A DNA stretch of 64,000 nucleotides. It comes from a virus. The stretch spans positions 1 through 64,000 of the IMG/VR virus record IMGVR_UViG_3300046517_001744. The stretch is one strand, 5' to 3'. Of this stretch, positions 41,737 through 50,556 are shown piece after piece. How positions within the stretch are numbered: position 1 is the stretch's first letter; the number at the start of each line of letters is the position of its first letter. The position numbers were made by a program, and so were the translations under genes. Under the pieces are notes generated by a model. It was given only the letters and a program-made list of their open reading frames with translations. It was not told the origin of the DNA and searched no databases.

Positions 41737-42611
41737 AGGCACGTCCCGTCCGCCCATGCCGCCTTCCCGGCGCCTGCGCTGGCCGTGTTGCCGCAAGCCG
41801 CCGTATTGCCCCCCACGACGTTGACGGACACGCGGTTGGGCGCGCCGGGCAGCGTGTGGACGTGGTTGTTCTTCACCGCGCAGTCCTGCCCGTCGTAGAG
41901 CGCGATACCCTGCGGCTGAGAACCGACTACCGTGTTGTCGTGGATCGAGATGCGCAGATGACCCGGATTGGGCCGGAAAGACGTGACGCCCTGGGTGTCG
42001 CCATGGATCAGGTTGTAGGCCACCTCGATGTCGGATGATGGAGCCGTGCCGGCCACGGTGTCGGCCAGTTGGATGCCGTCTCGGTGCCCATCGTCTACCG
42101 CATGCGAGCCGCAGATGACGTTGTGCGTGACCCGGCCGCGCCAGCACGAATAGATGTCCACCCCGTCGAGACTCATGCAGGTGAGCGTGTTGCCGACGAT
42201 GCTGAAGCCGTCGACGTTCTGGAGCGCGACGCTGACGCGGGCGTTGCCGATACGAGAACTCTCCAGGCTGCAGTCCATGCTGTCCCGGAAAGTGACACCG
42301 GGCCCACCCGAGGCGTCGATGGTCACGCCACTGACCTTCACATGGGCGCTATGCCCGCCGACGTAGAGCGCGCCCAGCCAGTCCCCGGCCAGAGCCTTGA
42401 ACATCCCGCCGATGATCGTGACGCCTTGCGCGGCGTCGAGGTGCAGGTTGACGAGCGTGGCTTTCGACAGGTCCAGCGTCAGCGGTGGCGAGAAAGTACG
42501 GCCTTTCAACGCCACATGATCGAACGCGCCCACCAGCTGCACGGTGTCGCCTGGCTGGGCTGCTTTCAACTGCACGATGACGTCGGCAGCCGTGGCGATG
42601 AGGATGGTCAT
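41733..42611 (-). CDS. Right-handed beta-helix protein
   Basis: This is a 292-residue protein. Repeats of the NosD/parallel-beta-helix type (VSVALQNVDGFSIVGNTLTC, IYSCWRGRVTHNVICG, ISIHDNTVVGSQPQGIALYD) cover residues 60-275. It lacks a signal peptide. It may be a tailspike-like surface protein or carbohydrate-acting enzyme in the accessory locus between capsid and adaptor genes. Confidence 0.7.
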   Translation of the reverse strand: MTILIATAADVIVQLKAAQPGDTVQLVGAFDHVALKGRTFSPPLTLDLSKATLVNLHLDAAQGVTIIGGMFKALAGDWLGALYVGGHSAHVKVSGVTIDASGGPGVTFRDSMDCSLESSRIGNARVSVALQNVDGFSIVGNTLTCMSLDGVDIYSCWRGRVTHNVICGSHAVDDGHRDGIQLADTVAGTAPSSDIEVAYNLIHGDTQGVTSFRPNPGHLRISIHDNTVVGSQPQGIALYDGQDCAVKNNHVHTLPGAPNRVSVNVVGGNTAACGNTASAGAGKAAWADGTCL

Positions 42612-42619
42612 GAGTCCTC

Positions 42620-45076
42620 CTAGAAGGGCGCCGTGCTGACCCGGTTGACGTAGTCGAAGTAGCCACCGGTCCCGGCGTTGTAGAGGGCGGCGCCCCCGGC
42701 ATTGCAGGTCGTCTGTACGGTTGGCGTGAGGTCCCCGGCCGCCTTCGGCTGGAATGCCGTCTGCACCGCCAGCACAGTCGTCAGCGTCGTGAAATCGAGA
42801 GACGTGGCCGCGTACTTGTTGGTTCCTAGGCCAACACCGATGGACTTCACGTTGCAGAGGTCAGTCGGGCTGCCACCCGTCCAGACGGAGAAGTTGCCTG
42901 CGACGGCGTTATAAGCCGACAGGCCATTGAAATTGGCGCTGCCGGAATACTTGCTGATGATTGAGGCCGAACTGGATGCCGCGACCCCTTGCTGGTTCAG
43001 GTTCTTAATCCCGGAGACCGGGTCCTGAACTAGGGTGTTGAAGGCCACCACGGCTGTGCTATCGCAACTCGCCAAGGTGATCCCGTTGGCGAATGTGCCG
43101 ACGTAGATGTTGCCCTCGAAAAGACAGCCGGTCATGATATTCGGATTGCCGACTGTCAGCGCGATAGGGCCGATCACCTGGGAATGGTTCACTGTGGCCG
43201 AGGCGTTCGTACCGTTCCACTGACTGATGCCGCCCGTTATCACGGTCCCGGCCGTCACCCCCAAACCCGTGATTGTATTGTTGACGGCCAAGACGCCGGG
43301 GTTCGCGGTAAAGGTAACAGTGGTGGCGCTTATCGAGCCATTGGCCACGCCTCCGTTCACCGGATTCGACATGAACCAGCCCTGTGAGTCTGCCCAAGCC
43401 CCGTCAGGTGTCGTCGTCGTCAAGCCAGTGGCCCGAACGCAGATATTTCCGATGCGCTCGCCAAACTGGTAGGTCACGCCAGCGCCAAGAGTCGAATAGA
43501 GATCAATCTCGCAGTCGGGATGCCAATACCCCGAGGCGTATTTGATATTCTTGGTGAAATTCCAGTCCGCATAGACCGGGCCAGCTGCGGTCGTCTGGAT
43601 TCCTGCGATCCAAGGGCGCTCGAAAGTATTGCCGATGATCCAGAAATCTGTCGCGCTGTTGTCGGAGGCGGTCAGGTTGCCGGTCAGGTTCACCCCATCG
43701 AACATATCGGTGAAGATGTTGTCGTGGATGTAGAGTTCCTTGTTCGGCCCCAGGGCGCTGATGCCGGAAACCAGATCCATGCCATTCAGGTGCGGCGTCG
43801 CCGTGGGAGTGCTGCCTGTGCAATCGCTGGTGACGGTCGCGGTCGTAGCTGGTGTGCCCTGAAGACTGTAGCCGCTGCCATTCGTGCTCTGCCCCCAGCC
43901 GGTGATGACTCCGGGATTGCCGGCCCCGACGTGCTGGTCAATCGTTGCGGTTGCGGTCGCGCCAAAGCCGTTGTTCGGTCCCGCGCCGTTGTCATGGTAG
44001 GCGACAGTCGCCGTCGTGCAGCCCGTGGACCCGACCCCCACGCTGGTCGTGTAGATGCCCTGCTGACCCCGCTGACCGACGACGCCGGAATTGCTCTGGA
44101 AGGTTGAGGACGCAACCTCGACAAAGCTCTGCGCAACCGATCCACCAGGCCCGATGGTCAGGATCGAATCGCTGGTGGCGAAGCCATTGGTCCCGTTGAA
44201 GTCGCGCTGGTGGTTCAAATTCAGGAACTTGAAGCCCTGAACGGTCTGCGTCGCGCCGCTGAGCCGGATATGTCGAATGGTGGCGCAGCCCGGAGACTCG
44301 TCGGTGATGGTGATCTTGTCGGCGTCAGGGAGCGTGAAAATCGTATAGCCGCCATTGGCGTAGGCGTTCGTCATGGCCGAATCCAGGGGCCGCGTGACCC
44401 GGAGGTCCCCCGGCGTGACAACACCTGTTGCTGCGTTGGCGCTTGTGACTCGATCCCAGACCGGAGGGTCGATGATGGCCCCGCAGCGCAGGTAAACACT
44501 ATCGCCCATGACCGGGCCGCCGCTCGCTGGGGTCTTTTCAAGAACTAGTCTGAATTGCGTCACCATAGTTCCGCAGGCGCTGCCCGCGGTGCAACTCGCT
44601 GTATCCACGTTGGAGCCGTCACCTGGATCGATGTTCGTCACGTCGAAGCGGTTGGGCACCGCCACCACGTTGAGGTTGCCGGTGGCGCCGAAGGTGTCAG
44701 TGATGACGTAGGTAGCGGTGGTGACGGCCAGGGTCGGCGTTCCGCCGTAAGTCCCGTTCGGGACCACGCAGTTATGGCTGTCGATCTTCAGGCGCGTGTC
44801 GGTGCTGATCTTCCCGGGAACGGCCTGGGAGAACACCAAGGAAGAGGCGTGCGTGCCTGTGTAGGTGATGTTGAGGAAGGGAACCGAGCCGCCGGAATTG
44901 CTGCTGTTACAACCGCCATAGCCTGCGAAGGTCTTCGTGCCGATGTTCAGCGTCTGGTTGGCTGGCAACGCGGATGCCGGCGGAATGAAGCCCAGCCGCA
45001 ATCGGCCGGCGCCTGTCGCGTAAGCCTCCGTGCTGAGCGCGAAGACCGCGAACAAGGCCAGCAGAAGGCGCTTCAT
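42620..45076 (-). CDS. Exported Cys-rich beta-helix protein with Sec signal peptide
   Basis: This is an 818-residue protein. Residues 1-21 are a Sec signal peptide (MKRLLLALFAVFALSTEAYA) with an AxA-like cleavage site. The mature part holds parallel beta-helix-like repeats (IYIHDNIFTDMFDGVNLTG, FWIIGNTFERPWIAGIQT) and many cysteines spread along the chain, which would suit disulfides outside the cytoplasm. The start overlaps the previous stop (ATGA). Wobble positions look AT-richer than in the capsid genes, suggesting transfer. The function is unknown: an exported glycan-binding protein, decoy or surface modifier. Confidence 0.65.
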   Translation of the reverse strand: MKRLLLALFAVFALSTEAYATGAGRLRLGFIPPASALPANQTLNIGTKTFAGYGGCNSSNSGGSVPFLNITYTGTHASSLVFSQAVPGKISTDTRLKIDSHNCVVPNGTYGGTPTLAVTTATYVITDTFGATGNLNVVAVPNRFDVTNIDPGDGSNVDTASCTAGSACGTMVTQFRLVLEKTPASGGPVMGDSVYLRCGAIIDPPVWDRVTSANAATGVVTPGDLRVTRPLDSAMTNAYANGGYTIFTLPDADKITITDESPGCATIRHIRLSGATQTVQGFKFLNLNHQRDFNGTNGFATSDSILTIGPGGSVAQSFVEVASSTFQSNSGVVGQRGQQGIYTTSVGVGSTGCTTATVAYHDNGAGPNNGFGATATATIDQHVGAGNPGVITGWGQSTNGSGYSLQGTPATTATVTSDCTGSTPTATPHLNGMDLVSGISALGPNKELYIHDNIFTDMFDGVNLTGNLTASDNSATDFWIIGNTFERPWIAGIQTTAAGPVYADWNFTKNIKYASGYWHPDCEIDLYSTLGAGVTYQFGERIGNICVRATGLTTTTPDGAWADSQGWFMSNPVNGGVANGSISATTVTFTANPGVLAVNNTITGLGVTAGTVITGGISQWNGTNASATVNHSQVIGPIALTVGNPNIMTGCLFEGNIYVGTFANGITLASCDSTAVVAFNTLVQDPVSGIKNLNQQGVAASSSASIISKYSGSANFNGLSAYNAVAGNFSVWTGGSPTDLCNVKSIGVGLGTNKYAATSLDFTTLTTVLAVQTAFQPKAAGDLTPTVQTTCNAGGAALYNAGTGGYFDYVNRVSTAPF

Positions 45077-45843
45077 GGGCCCACTCCGAGCAAGGTTCCC
45101 TTGGGAGCGGCAGAGGAAGCCGCGGCAGGTTTGAACGACCACACCTGAGCGCCGACAATGCGGTTCGTGGCCCAGGTCGGCGCGTAGCCCACGGAGGTCG
45201 TCGCCGAGCAGTTCGTCACGCAATGGGCGATGCGGACGTTGTGGTTGGCGCCTGGGGTCGGGAAGTTGTCGGAGGTGAAATTGGCGTCCTCTACCCAGGT
45301 TCCATAGGTGGCGGTGGTGTTCCAGACGCCGATGACGATCTCGTTGGTGACGCTGAGCGGGCCCGTCGTCAGGGGGGAGCCGGTCCCGGTAATGCTGGTC
45401 TGCGTGGTCACGCTGTCATAGCCGCCGCCGGTCTTATCGAGCGGCGTGGTGGCAAGCAGCCCGGTCACGCAGATGGCGGCGGCGGCAGGCGTGCTGTTGG
45501 TCGTCCAGTTGATCTGCAAGCTGGAGCTGGGGCTGACGTCGGTCGTCACCTTGGCCGAGATAAGGACGAGCTTCTGGTTGGTGGTGTACGTCGTATTCAG
45601 GGCGGCATAGGTGTTGCTATGCCCGTCGCTGACGGTCCAGGCCGAGCTGTTGCCGACCGCCAGCGCCACGAAGACGTAGCTTCCGACCGGGCAATCGTTT
45701 GCTCCGGTGGTGATCGTGATCGTGGCGACGGAGGAAGCGCTGATAGCTACGCCGAGGTCAGCGACAGTGATCGCCGCTGCGACCGGCGCGACGGTCAGCG
45801 CCCAGGCCGCCAGCCCGATGAGAAGGGATCGCAAGAACTTCAT
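45073..45843 (-). CDS. Exported beta-rich protein with Sec signal peptide
   Basis: This is a 256-residue protein. MKFLRSLLIGLAAWALTV and APVAAA give a signal peptide of about 23 residues. The mature part is Thr/Ser-rich beta structure with four cysteines, including CVTNC. Similar folds occur in secreted bacterial proteins. It is coupled to the exported beta-helix gene (ATGA). No family is recognised. Confidence 0.65.
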   Translation of the reverse strand: MKFLRSLLIGLAAWALTVAPVAAAITVADLGVAISASSVATITITTGANDCPVGSYVFVALAVGNSSAWTVSDGHSNTYAALNTTYTTNQKLVLISAKVTTDVSPSSSLQINWTTNSTPAAAAICVTGLLATTPLDKTGGGYDSVTTQTSITGTGSPLTTGPLSVTNEIVIGVWNTTATYGTWVEDANFTSDNFPTPGANHNVRIAHCVTNCSATTSVGYAPTWATNRIVGAQVWSFKPAAASSAAPKGTLLGVGP

Positions 45844-45846
45844 GGA

Positions 45847-46623
45847 CTAGAACTGCGCGTAGGAGAGCGAGCCCGCTGTGTCCACCGCGCCCGTGGTGAT
45901 GATGCACACGGCCTCGCTGGCGGCGGTGACGAGGATAGGGCCCAGGCCGCTGCCGGCGCTGATGCCGCCATTGGCGGCGAAAGACGCCGTGTGGCCCGAT
46001 GCGCCGGTCAGGTAGTGCGTGCCGCCGCCGCAGGTTGCACCCGTGCCGGCGATCAGGGCCACCGTTCCGGCGCCGGACAAAACCCAATCGTAGTGTGTGA
46101 CGTAAACCTTCGTAGAGCCGGAGGCCGCGACGACGAGGGTGGTCGTGGCGCTGGTGGAGGTGATCGGCGCCGAGGCCGTCGTTTGAATAAGCCGGGTTGC
46201 GCCGGTGTTGGTGGAGAGGCCCACGACACCGGTTCCGTCGGTCGGCAACTCGACTCGCAGCGCCCCGGCCGCTGTGCCCGCGCCCGTCGCGGTATTGACA
46301 CCCGCGATCTGCTTCAGGTTGACGTCGGCCTGCGTGGCCATCGCCGCTTCGATGGCGGCTAGGTGCGCTGCGTTGACAACTTGGGTCGTCTCGAGCGCAA
46401 AGGCGTTGGTGACGGTGATCGAACCCGTGAACGTAGCGCCGGTGCACAGCAGCCCGGTGGTGTCCTGGGTGATCGCGCGCGTGTTGTTGACGCCGTAGGC
46501 GGTGTTCGGCGTGCCGCAGGACGAGACCACGTTGCCGTTCGACAGCTGCGCATGGGCCACCGCCGGCGCAAGCGCCACCAGCAGGAGGAGGGATGCCGCG
46601 AGGCGGGCCAGAATCCGGCTCAT
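45847..46623 (-). CDS. Exported beta-rich protein with Sec signal peptide
   Basis: This is a 258-residue protein. MSRILARLAASLLLLVALAP ends at AHA before QLSNG, a textbook signal peptide. The mature region is Ala/Thr-rich beta structure with four cysteines (SSCG, LLCTG, ATCGGG, EAVC). It is the first of three consecutive exported proteins. Its ATG overlaps the stop of the virion-region gene upstream, so it is cotranscribed with late genes. Confidence 0.65.
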   Translation of the reverse strand: MSRILARLAASLLLLVALAPAVAHAQLSNGNVVSSCGTPNTAYGVNNTRAITQDTTGLLCTGATFTGSITVTNAFALETTQVVNAAHLAAIEAAMATQADVNLKQIAGVNTATGAGTAAGALRVELPTDGTGVVGLSTNTGATRLIQTTASAPITSTSATTTLVVAASGSTKVYVTHYDWVLSGAGTVALIAGTGATCGGGTHYLTGASGHTASFAANGGISAGSGLGPILVTAASEAVCIITTGAVDTAGSLSYAQF

Positions 46624-47048
46624 GACTGCTTGATGTCCTTCCGAAGCCGAAGAATGAAGCTCAGCGTGGCGTCCGGCATGGGGCTGATCGTGCTGAGCAG
46701 GATCGAGCCCGTCGCGCCGGCCAGGCCGGTCGGGACCGGGATGCCGCCCATCTTGTGCCACGCGAAGTCGGTGGGCGACGCGCCGTAGGCCAAGATCAGC
46801 GAGTTGGCCGACGCCTCCCAATCCAGTCGGAACTTCTGGTCCTGCACGTCGAAGTCGATGCCGATGATCTTCGTGTGCAGCCCGGGATAGAACACCTGGC
46901 CGCCGATCGTGACGCCGTAGACCCCGGTTGAGGTGGCGTCGAAGATCTTCTGGTTCGTGATCCCGGAGCCGTCGGAGACGAGCCCCACATTGAGCACGAC
47001 GTTGCGGAAGCCGTTCTCGATGATCTGGACTGAGGCGACGTCGGCCAT
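46620..47048 (-). CDS. Probable virion structural protein
   Basis: This is a 142-residue beta-rich protein (NGFRNVVLNVGLVSDGSG ... QKFRLDWEASANSLILAYG). It lies just after capsid-region genes and shows the composition of small podovirus structural proteins. The function is unknown. Confidence 0.55.
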   Translation of the reverse strand: MADVASVQIIENGFRNVVLNVGLVSDGSGITNQKIFDATSTGVYGVTIGGQVFYPGLHTKIIGIDFDVQDQKFRLDWEASANSLILAYGASPTDFAWHKMGGIPVPTGLAGATGSILLSTISPMPDATLSFILRLRKDIKQS

Positions 47049-47093
47049 GGTGTCCTCTCCGGCCCGCCAGGGCCATCCAAGGGTGAAGCGGAA

Positions 47094-48017
47094 CTAGACC
47101 TGGGCGACCCCGAAGAGCCCGATGGTGGGATCGGCTTGCACGGCGGTCAGGGACGGCCAGCAGCGGATCACCAGCCGCTTCGTGCCATCCGCGGCGTCCT
47201 GCACTGCGTAGGTGCCGCGAACGTCACCGGTGGTGTTCGTGGCGGGCGTAGTGGCGTCGGGGACGACGAAGCCGGTGTTGGCGGTGATGAGCGCGTCGTT
47301 CCAGTGGATCAGGCTGTCACTGAAGAGCAGCGTCTTGATCGGCAGGCCGAAGATGTCGAGCGTTCCGACGCTGTAGTTGTGGGCGTCGCTGAACTGCGGC
47401 ACGACGGAGGTGACGAACTTCCACGCCTTCTTGCCCGCGGTCGTCGCGATGCCAGCCGCGGCGGTGATCTTCTCCGTCATCGGGTAGCCGAAGGTGTCGT
47501 AGCCCGAGATGATGAAGTCGCCGCCAGCGCCGCCCGACACGCCCGTGATGGACAGCGCTCGCGCTCCGAGGCTCGCGCGATCGTAGAAGGTGGTGAAGCC
47601 CTTGTTGCCGAACTTCTTGAGCGCCGGGTTGCCGTCGATCACGAGCGCGGCGGCGGGGACGACATTCAGGCTGGGCATGACGAGCAGGCCGCCGGTCGGG
47701 ACAACGGTGATCCCGGTCGAGGCGGCCGCCAGCGTCATCGCCACACCGCTCGAGGCGTTGGCCAGCGCCACGATCTTCGCGGTGCCTTTGGTGGCGGGAA
47801 TGAAGCTGAGCGCCAAGCTGTCGGCCCCGTAGAAGCCCACGACGCCCGCGCCGGTGTCGGACTGTGCGGTGTTGTAGGGCAGGCGGTGGTCCTGGATGCC
47901 GGCGCCGAGGTAGTCGACGCTGGGCCCGGCCAGGGCCGGGAGACCAAGCGAGCCGGGCGGCATGCGGGCGAGGACGCGATGGACAGGCGCCCAGAATGCT
48001 GAAGGTGTACCGGCCAT
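47094..48017 (-). CDS. Probable virion structural protein
   Basis: A 307-residue beta-rich protein with repeated Gly/Thr/Ala strands (YDTFGYPMTEKI, VGTLDIFGLPIKTL). Its position directly downstream of the major capsid gene suggests a head-completion or decoration role. No family is recognised. Confidence 0.55.
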   Translation of the reverse strand: MAGTPSAFWAPVHRVLARMPPGSLGLPALAGPSVDYLGAGIQDHRLPYNTAQSDTGAGVVGFYGADSLALSFIPATKGTAKIVALANASSGVAMTLAAASTGITVVPTGGLLVMPSLNVVPAAALVIDGNPALKKFGNKGFTTFYDRASLGARALSITGVSGGAGGDFIISGYDTFGYPMTEKITAAAGIATTAGKKAWKFVTSVVPQFSDAHNYSVGTLDIFGLPIKTLLFSDSLIHWNDALITANTGFVVPDATTPATNTTGDVRGTYAVQDAADGTKRLVIRCWPSLTAVQADPTIGLFGVAQV

Positions 48018-48106
48018 CGTCGTTCTCCTGAGCCTGCGGTCTTCGCGGGCTGCGGTTAGAGGTTAGGAGCGGCCGTAGGGGCCGCCCCGTCGTCCCTGCT
48101 AGGCGC

Positions 48107-49027
48107 CTAGACGCCTGGCGTGCCGAACCAGCCGCGCCAGTCCGTCCAACCGGCGCTGAAGCGCATGTATTGGGCGGCCTTGGCGTTCTTGGTGTCGAAC
48201 TCGTTGTCGGTGTCGAACATCGGCTTGTCGCGCCACAGGAAGCGCGTGCCGTAGGGCGCGTTGGTCCGAATGAACCAGGCGGTGGCCGAGGTGAAGTAGT
48301 GGTTCACCACGATGCCCTTGGGGAACATGCCCGACGCCTTGATGACGTTGATGGCGTTGTTCGCCGTGTCGTTCTGCAGCACCGAGTTGATGATGCGGTT
48401 GGCGTCGAAATACTGCGAGGGCGAGATGGCCAGGCACTGCGGCGTCAGGCTGATCTTGTTGCCGCGGTAGTCGGTGGCCTGCATGATCTGGATGCCGAGG
48501 TCCTCGATCGAGGTCTCCGACAGGTCCGCCGAGGTCGCCAGCAGGTTCGACTGGTTGCCCACCAGCGAGGGGTGGGTCGAGGCGATCATGCACTGGCCGT
48601 CGCCGCCGGTGAAGGTGCCGTTGTACGCCTGGTTGAACACCCCGGCCGACACGATCTCTTCCGTCTGCCGGCCCGCGAAGGCCAGCATGGCGGAGCGGCG
48701 CTTGGAGACCACCTCATAGAGGTCGTCGCGCAGCTCCTCGAAGGTGACGATGTAGCCGCCCGCGTACGCCACGTGAGTGTAGCGGGTGACGGAGCCTTGC
48801 ACCTCGGCGTCGTAGTTGAGTGCGCCGCCCTGGTCCTTCTCGCGAAGGATGCCGAACCCGGAGATTTCGACGTCTTCCTCATACGCCTTGTCGGACGTCT
48901 CGACGTCGAACAGCATCGGGTACTCTTGGTCGTGCTCGGCGTACTGCCGGCCCCACCAGGTCTTGATCCCGGGCCAAAGGGCTTTCGGGTGTGCACCGGT
49001 GGTGATAACGCCGCCAACCGTGGCCAT
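48107..49027 (-). CDS. Major capsid protein
   Basis: This is a 306-residue protein. Features such as YTHVAYAGGYIVTFEELRDD, the GRQTEEIVSAGVFNQAY helix, ISPSQYFDANRIINSVLQND and GTRFLWRDKPMFDTDNEFDT follow the gpT-like/HK97-fold major head protein pattern, with the A-domain and E-loop order. It lies after a scaffold-like gene and next to a decoration-like gene. Confidence 0.8.
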   Translation of the reverse strand: MATVGGVITTGAHPKALWPGIKTWWGRQYAEHDQEYPMLFDVETSDKAYEEDVEISGFGILREKDQGGALNYDAEVQGSVTRYTHVAYAGGYIVTFEELRDDLYEVVSKRRSAMLAFAGRQTEEIVSAGVFNQAYNGTFTGGDGQCMIASTHPSLVGNQSNLLATSADLSETSIEDLGIQIMQATDYRGNKISLTPQCLAISPSQYFDANRIINSVLQNDTANNAINVIKASGMFPKGIVVNHYFTSATAWFIRTNAPYGTRFLWRDKPMFDTDNEFDTKNAKAAQYMRFSAGWTDWRGWFGTPGV

Positions 49028-49099
49028 CGATGTTCTCCGCCGCCGCTGCTGTAATCCGAGCCCCTGGGCGACACACAGGGGGCCGGGTCGAGGGTGAAC

Positions 49100-49720
49100 T
49101 TAGTAGCCGGAGGCGCCCCACAGGGCCGGCAGGTTGATCCGGCAAAGCCACTTGGCGTAGTTGCCGATGGCGTTGTCCGGCGCCCGCAGGAGCCCGATGA
49201 TGCGGATCTGGAAAGTGGGGTTGGCGTTGCCGTCGTCGCTCGAGCTATCCAGCAGCCAGCCGGAGAAGCCCGTCACGGTCGAGCCCGCGCCCGCGATGAG
49301 ATTGACGTTGGTGAAGCCGCCGTTCGCCGCGGCGATGAAGCCGGCCGACAGGGGCAGCGAGTCCTCCTGCGCGACGTAAAGCTGGTTGGGGTCGTCCAGG
49401 CAGAAGCCGTAGTTGAGGATCGACGCCTGGCGGTAGACCGGTAGGTCCCGCGTGATCGTCGAGGCGGCGTTCCCGGCTTTCGCGGGGCCGTTGGCGATGC
49501 CGTTGAAGGCGCCCAGGATCGTGTTCGCCGCGCCAGCGGTGGCGATAGTGACGATCGGGACCCCGAAGGCGTCGGCGACGCCGGTGGGCACCAGCGGATC
49601 GCCCAGGAAGATGTTGTTGGAATCGTTCGCTGCGAATGAGACCAGACGCCCGCGTCCGGTGGTCACGCCGGCGTTGTTCGTGATGGGACGCAGCCCCATC
49701 GGAGAGTTGTTGTTGGCCAT
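49100..49720 (-). CDS. Capsid-associated (decoration-type) protein
   Basis: This is a 206-residue protein. MANNNSPMGLRPITNNAG and the Gly/Ala beta-strands (LGDPLVPTGVADAFGVPIV ... FQIRIIGLLRAPDNAIGNYA) resemble small capsid-decorating proteins found immediately upstream of major capsid genes. The role is inferred. Confidence 0.6.
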   Translation of the reverse strand: MANNNSPMGLRPITNNAGVTTGRGRLVSFAANDSNNIFLGDPLVPTGVADAFGVPIVTIATAGAANTILGAFNGIANGPAKAGNAASTITRDLPVYRQASILNYGFCLDDPNQLYVAQEDSLPLSAGFIAAANGGFTNVNLIAGAGSTVTGFSGWLLDSSSDDGNANPTFQIRIIGLLRAPDNAIGNYAKWLCRINLPALWGASGY

Positions 49721-49824
49721 AGCGGTGAAGCCCTCAAGGTTGCCGAACGATGACGATGACCGCCCTACTTGGCGAAGACCGTCTTGCCGTGCGTGCCTGA
49801 GTGCGTGGGCGCCTGGCCCGAGAG

Positions 49825-50553
49825 CTAGTTGCTCTTTTCGATGGTGAGGGGGCCTGAGCCTGTCTCAACCGGGTCGTAGAACTTGCCTGCGTCTGACTTC
49901 TGGGCCGAGCCGGCGGGGGCGCGGAAGGGAGAGCCTTTCAAGGCGTCCAGCTGGTCGCTGGCCATCTTGTGCTTCGCCGCCTGGTCTTCCTCGAAGAAGA
50001 CCTTGGGGATCTCCATGGCGTAGGCGTAGAGGACACCCTTGTCTCGGCCGGACCCTACGGCTCTGCAGATCGGCTTGCCGTCGGCGTCGACGACATGGGC
50101 ATATCCGCTCGCCTTGGCTTCATCGATGCGTCCTGCGACATCGTTGAACCAGTGCCGGTGATAACCTTGTCTTTGGGCGAGCGCAAGCTTCTGGCTGTAA
50201 GCGCCCAGCGGCTTACGCGTCGCGCGGATCCTGGCGATGGTCTCCGCGAGGCTCTCGTCGGTGTCGTTGTGCTCCATCGCGACGCGCCCGGCGACCTCGA
50301 CATCGGCGGTGCCGCCGCGCTCGGAAACCACGATCGATTCGCGCTGGACCTGCTCGCGGAAGGCCGCGGCCGCCCCGGGCTGCAGCGCGCGCTCATCGGC
50401 GCTCGGGCCATCCGGCTCGGGGCTGTAGAACCCGCTGCCGGGCGCGCCGCCCTTGGCGCCGGCCATCGGTTCGGTGGCGGCCGCGGAAGCGGCGACGGGC
50501 GCACCAGGCAGGCGCGCGGCGGGGGCGGCGGCGGGAACGCGGCGAGGGGCCAT
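49825..50553 (-). CDS. Conserved capsid-region protein
   Basis: This is a 242-residue protein. After a disordered Ala/Pro N-terminus, residues 110-205 (LGAYSQKLALAQRQGYHRHW, FNDVAGRIDEAKASGYAHV, YAMEIPKVFFEEDQAA) have the pattern of a small protein conserved near podovirus scaffold genes. It may be a scaffold or portal-binding factor. Function unknown. Confidence 0.55.
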   Translation of the reverse strand: MAPRRVPAAAPAARLPGAPVAASAAATEPMAGAKGGAPGSGFYSPEPDGPSADERALQPGAAAAFREQVQRESIVVSERGGTADVEVAGRVAMEHNDTDESLAETIARIRATRKPLGAYSQKLALAQRQGYHRHWFNDVAGRIDEAKASGYAHVVDADGKPICRAVGSGRDKGVLYAYAMEIPKVFFEEDQAAKHKMASDQLDALKGSPFRAPAGSAQKSDAGKFYDPVETGSGPLTIEKSN

Positions 50554-50556
50554 GGC

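Noticed and set aside
48060-48090. Hairpin GCGGCC/GGCCGC after the major capsid gene
   Set aside because: The stem is only six pairs and no T-run follows on the minus strand. It is too weak to call a terminator.
49061-49081. Hairpin CCCCTG/CAGGGG upstream of the capsid gene
   Set aside because: Short stem with a 9-base loop and no T-run. Likely chance in GC-rich DNA.
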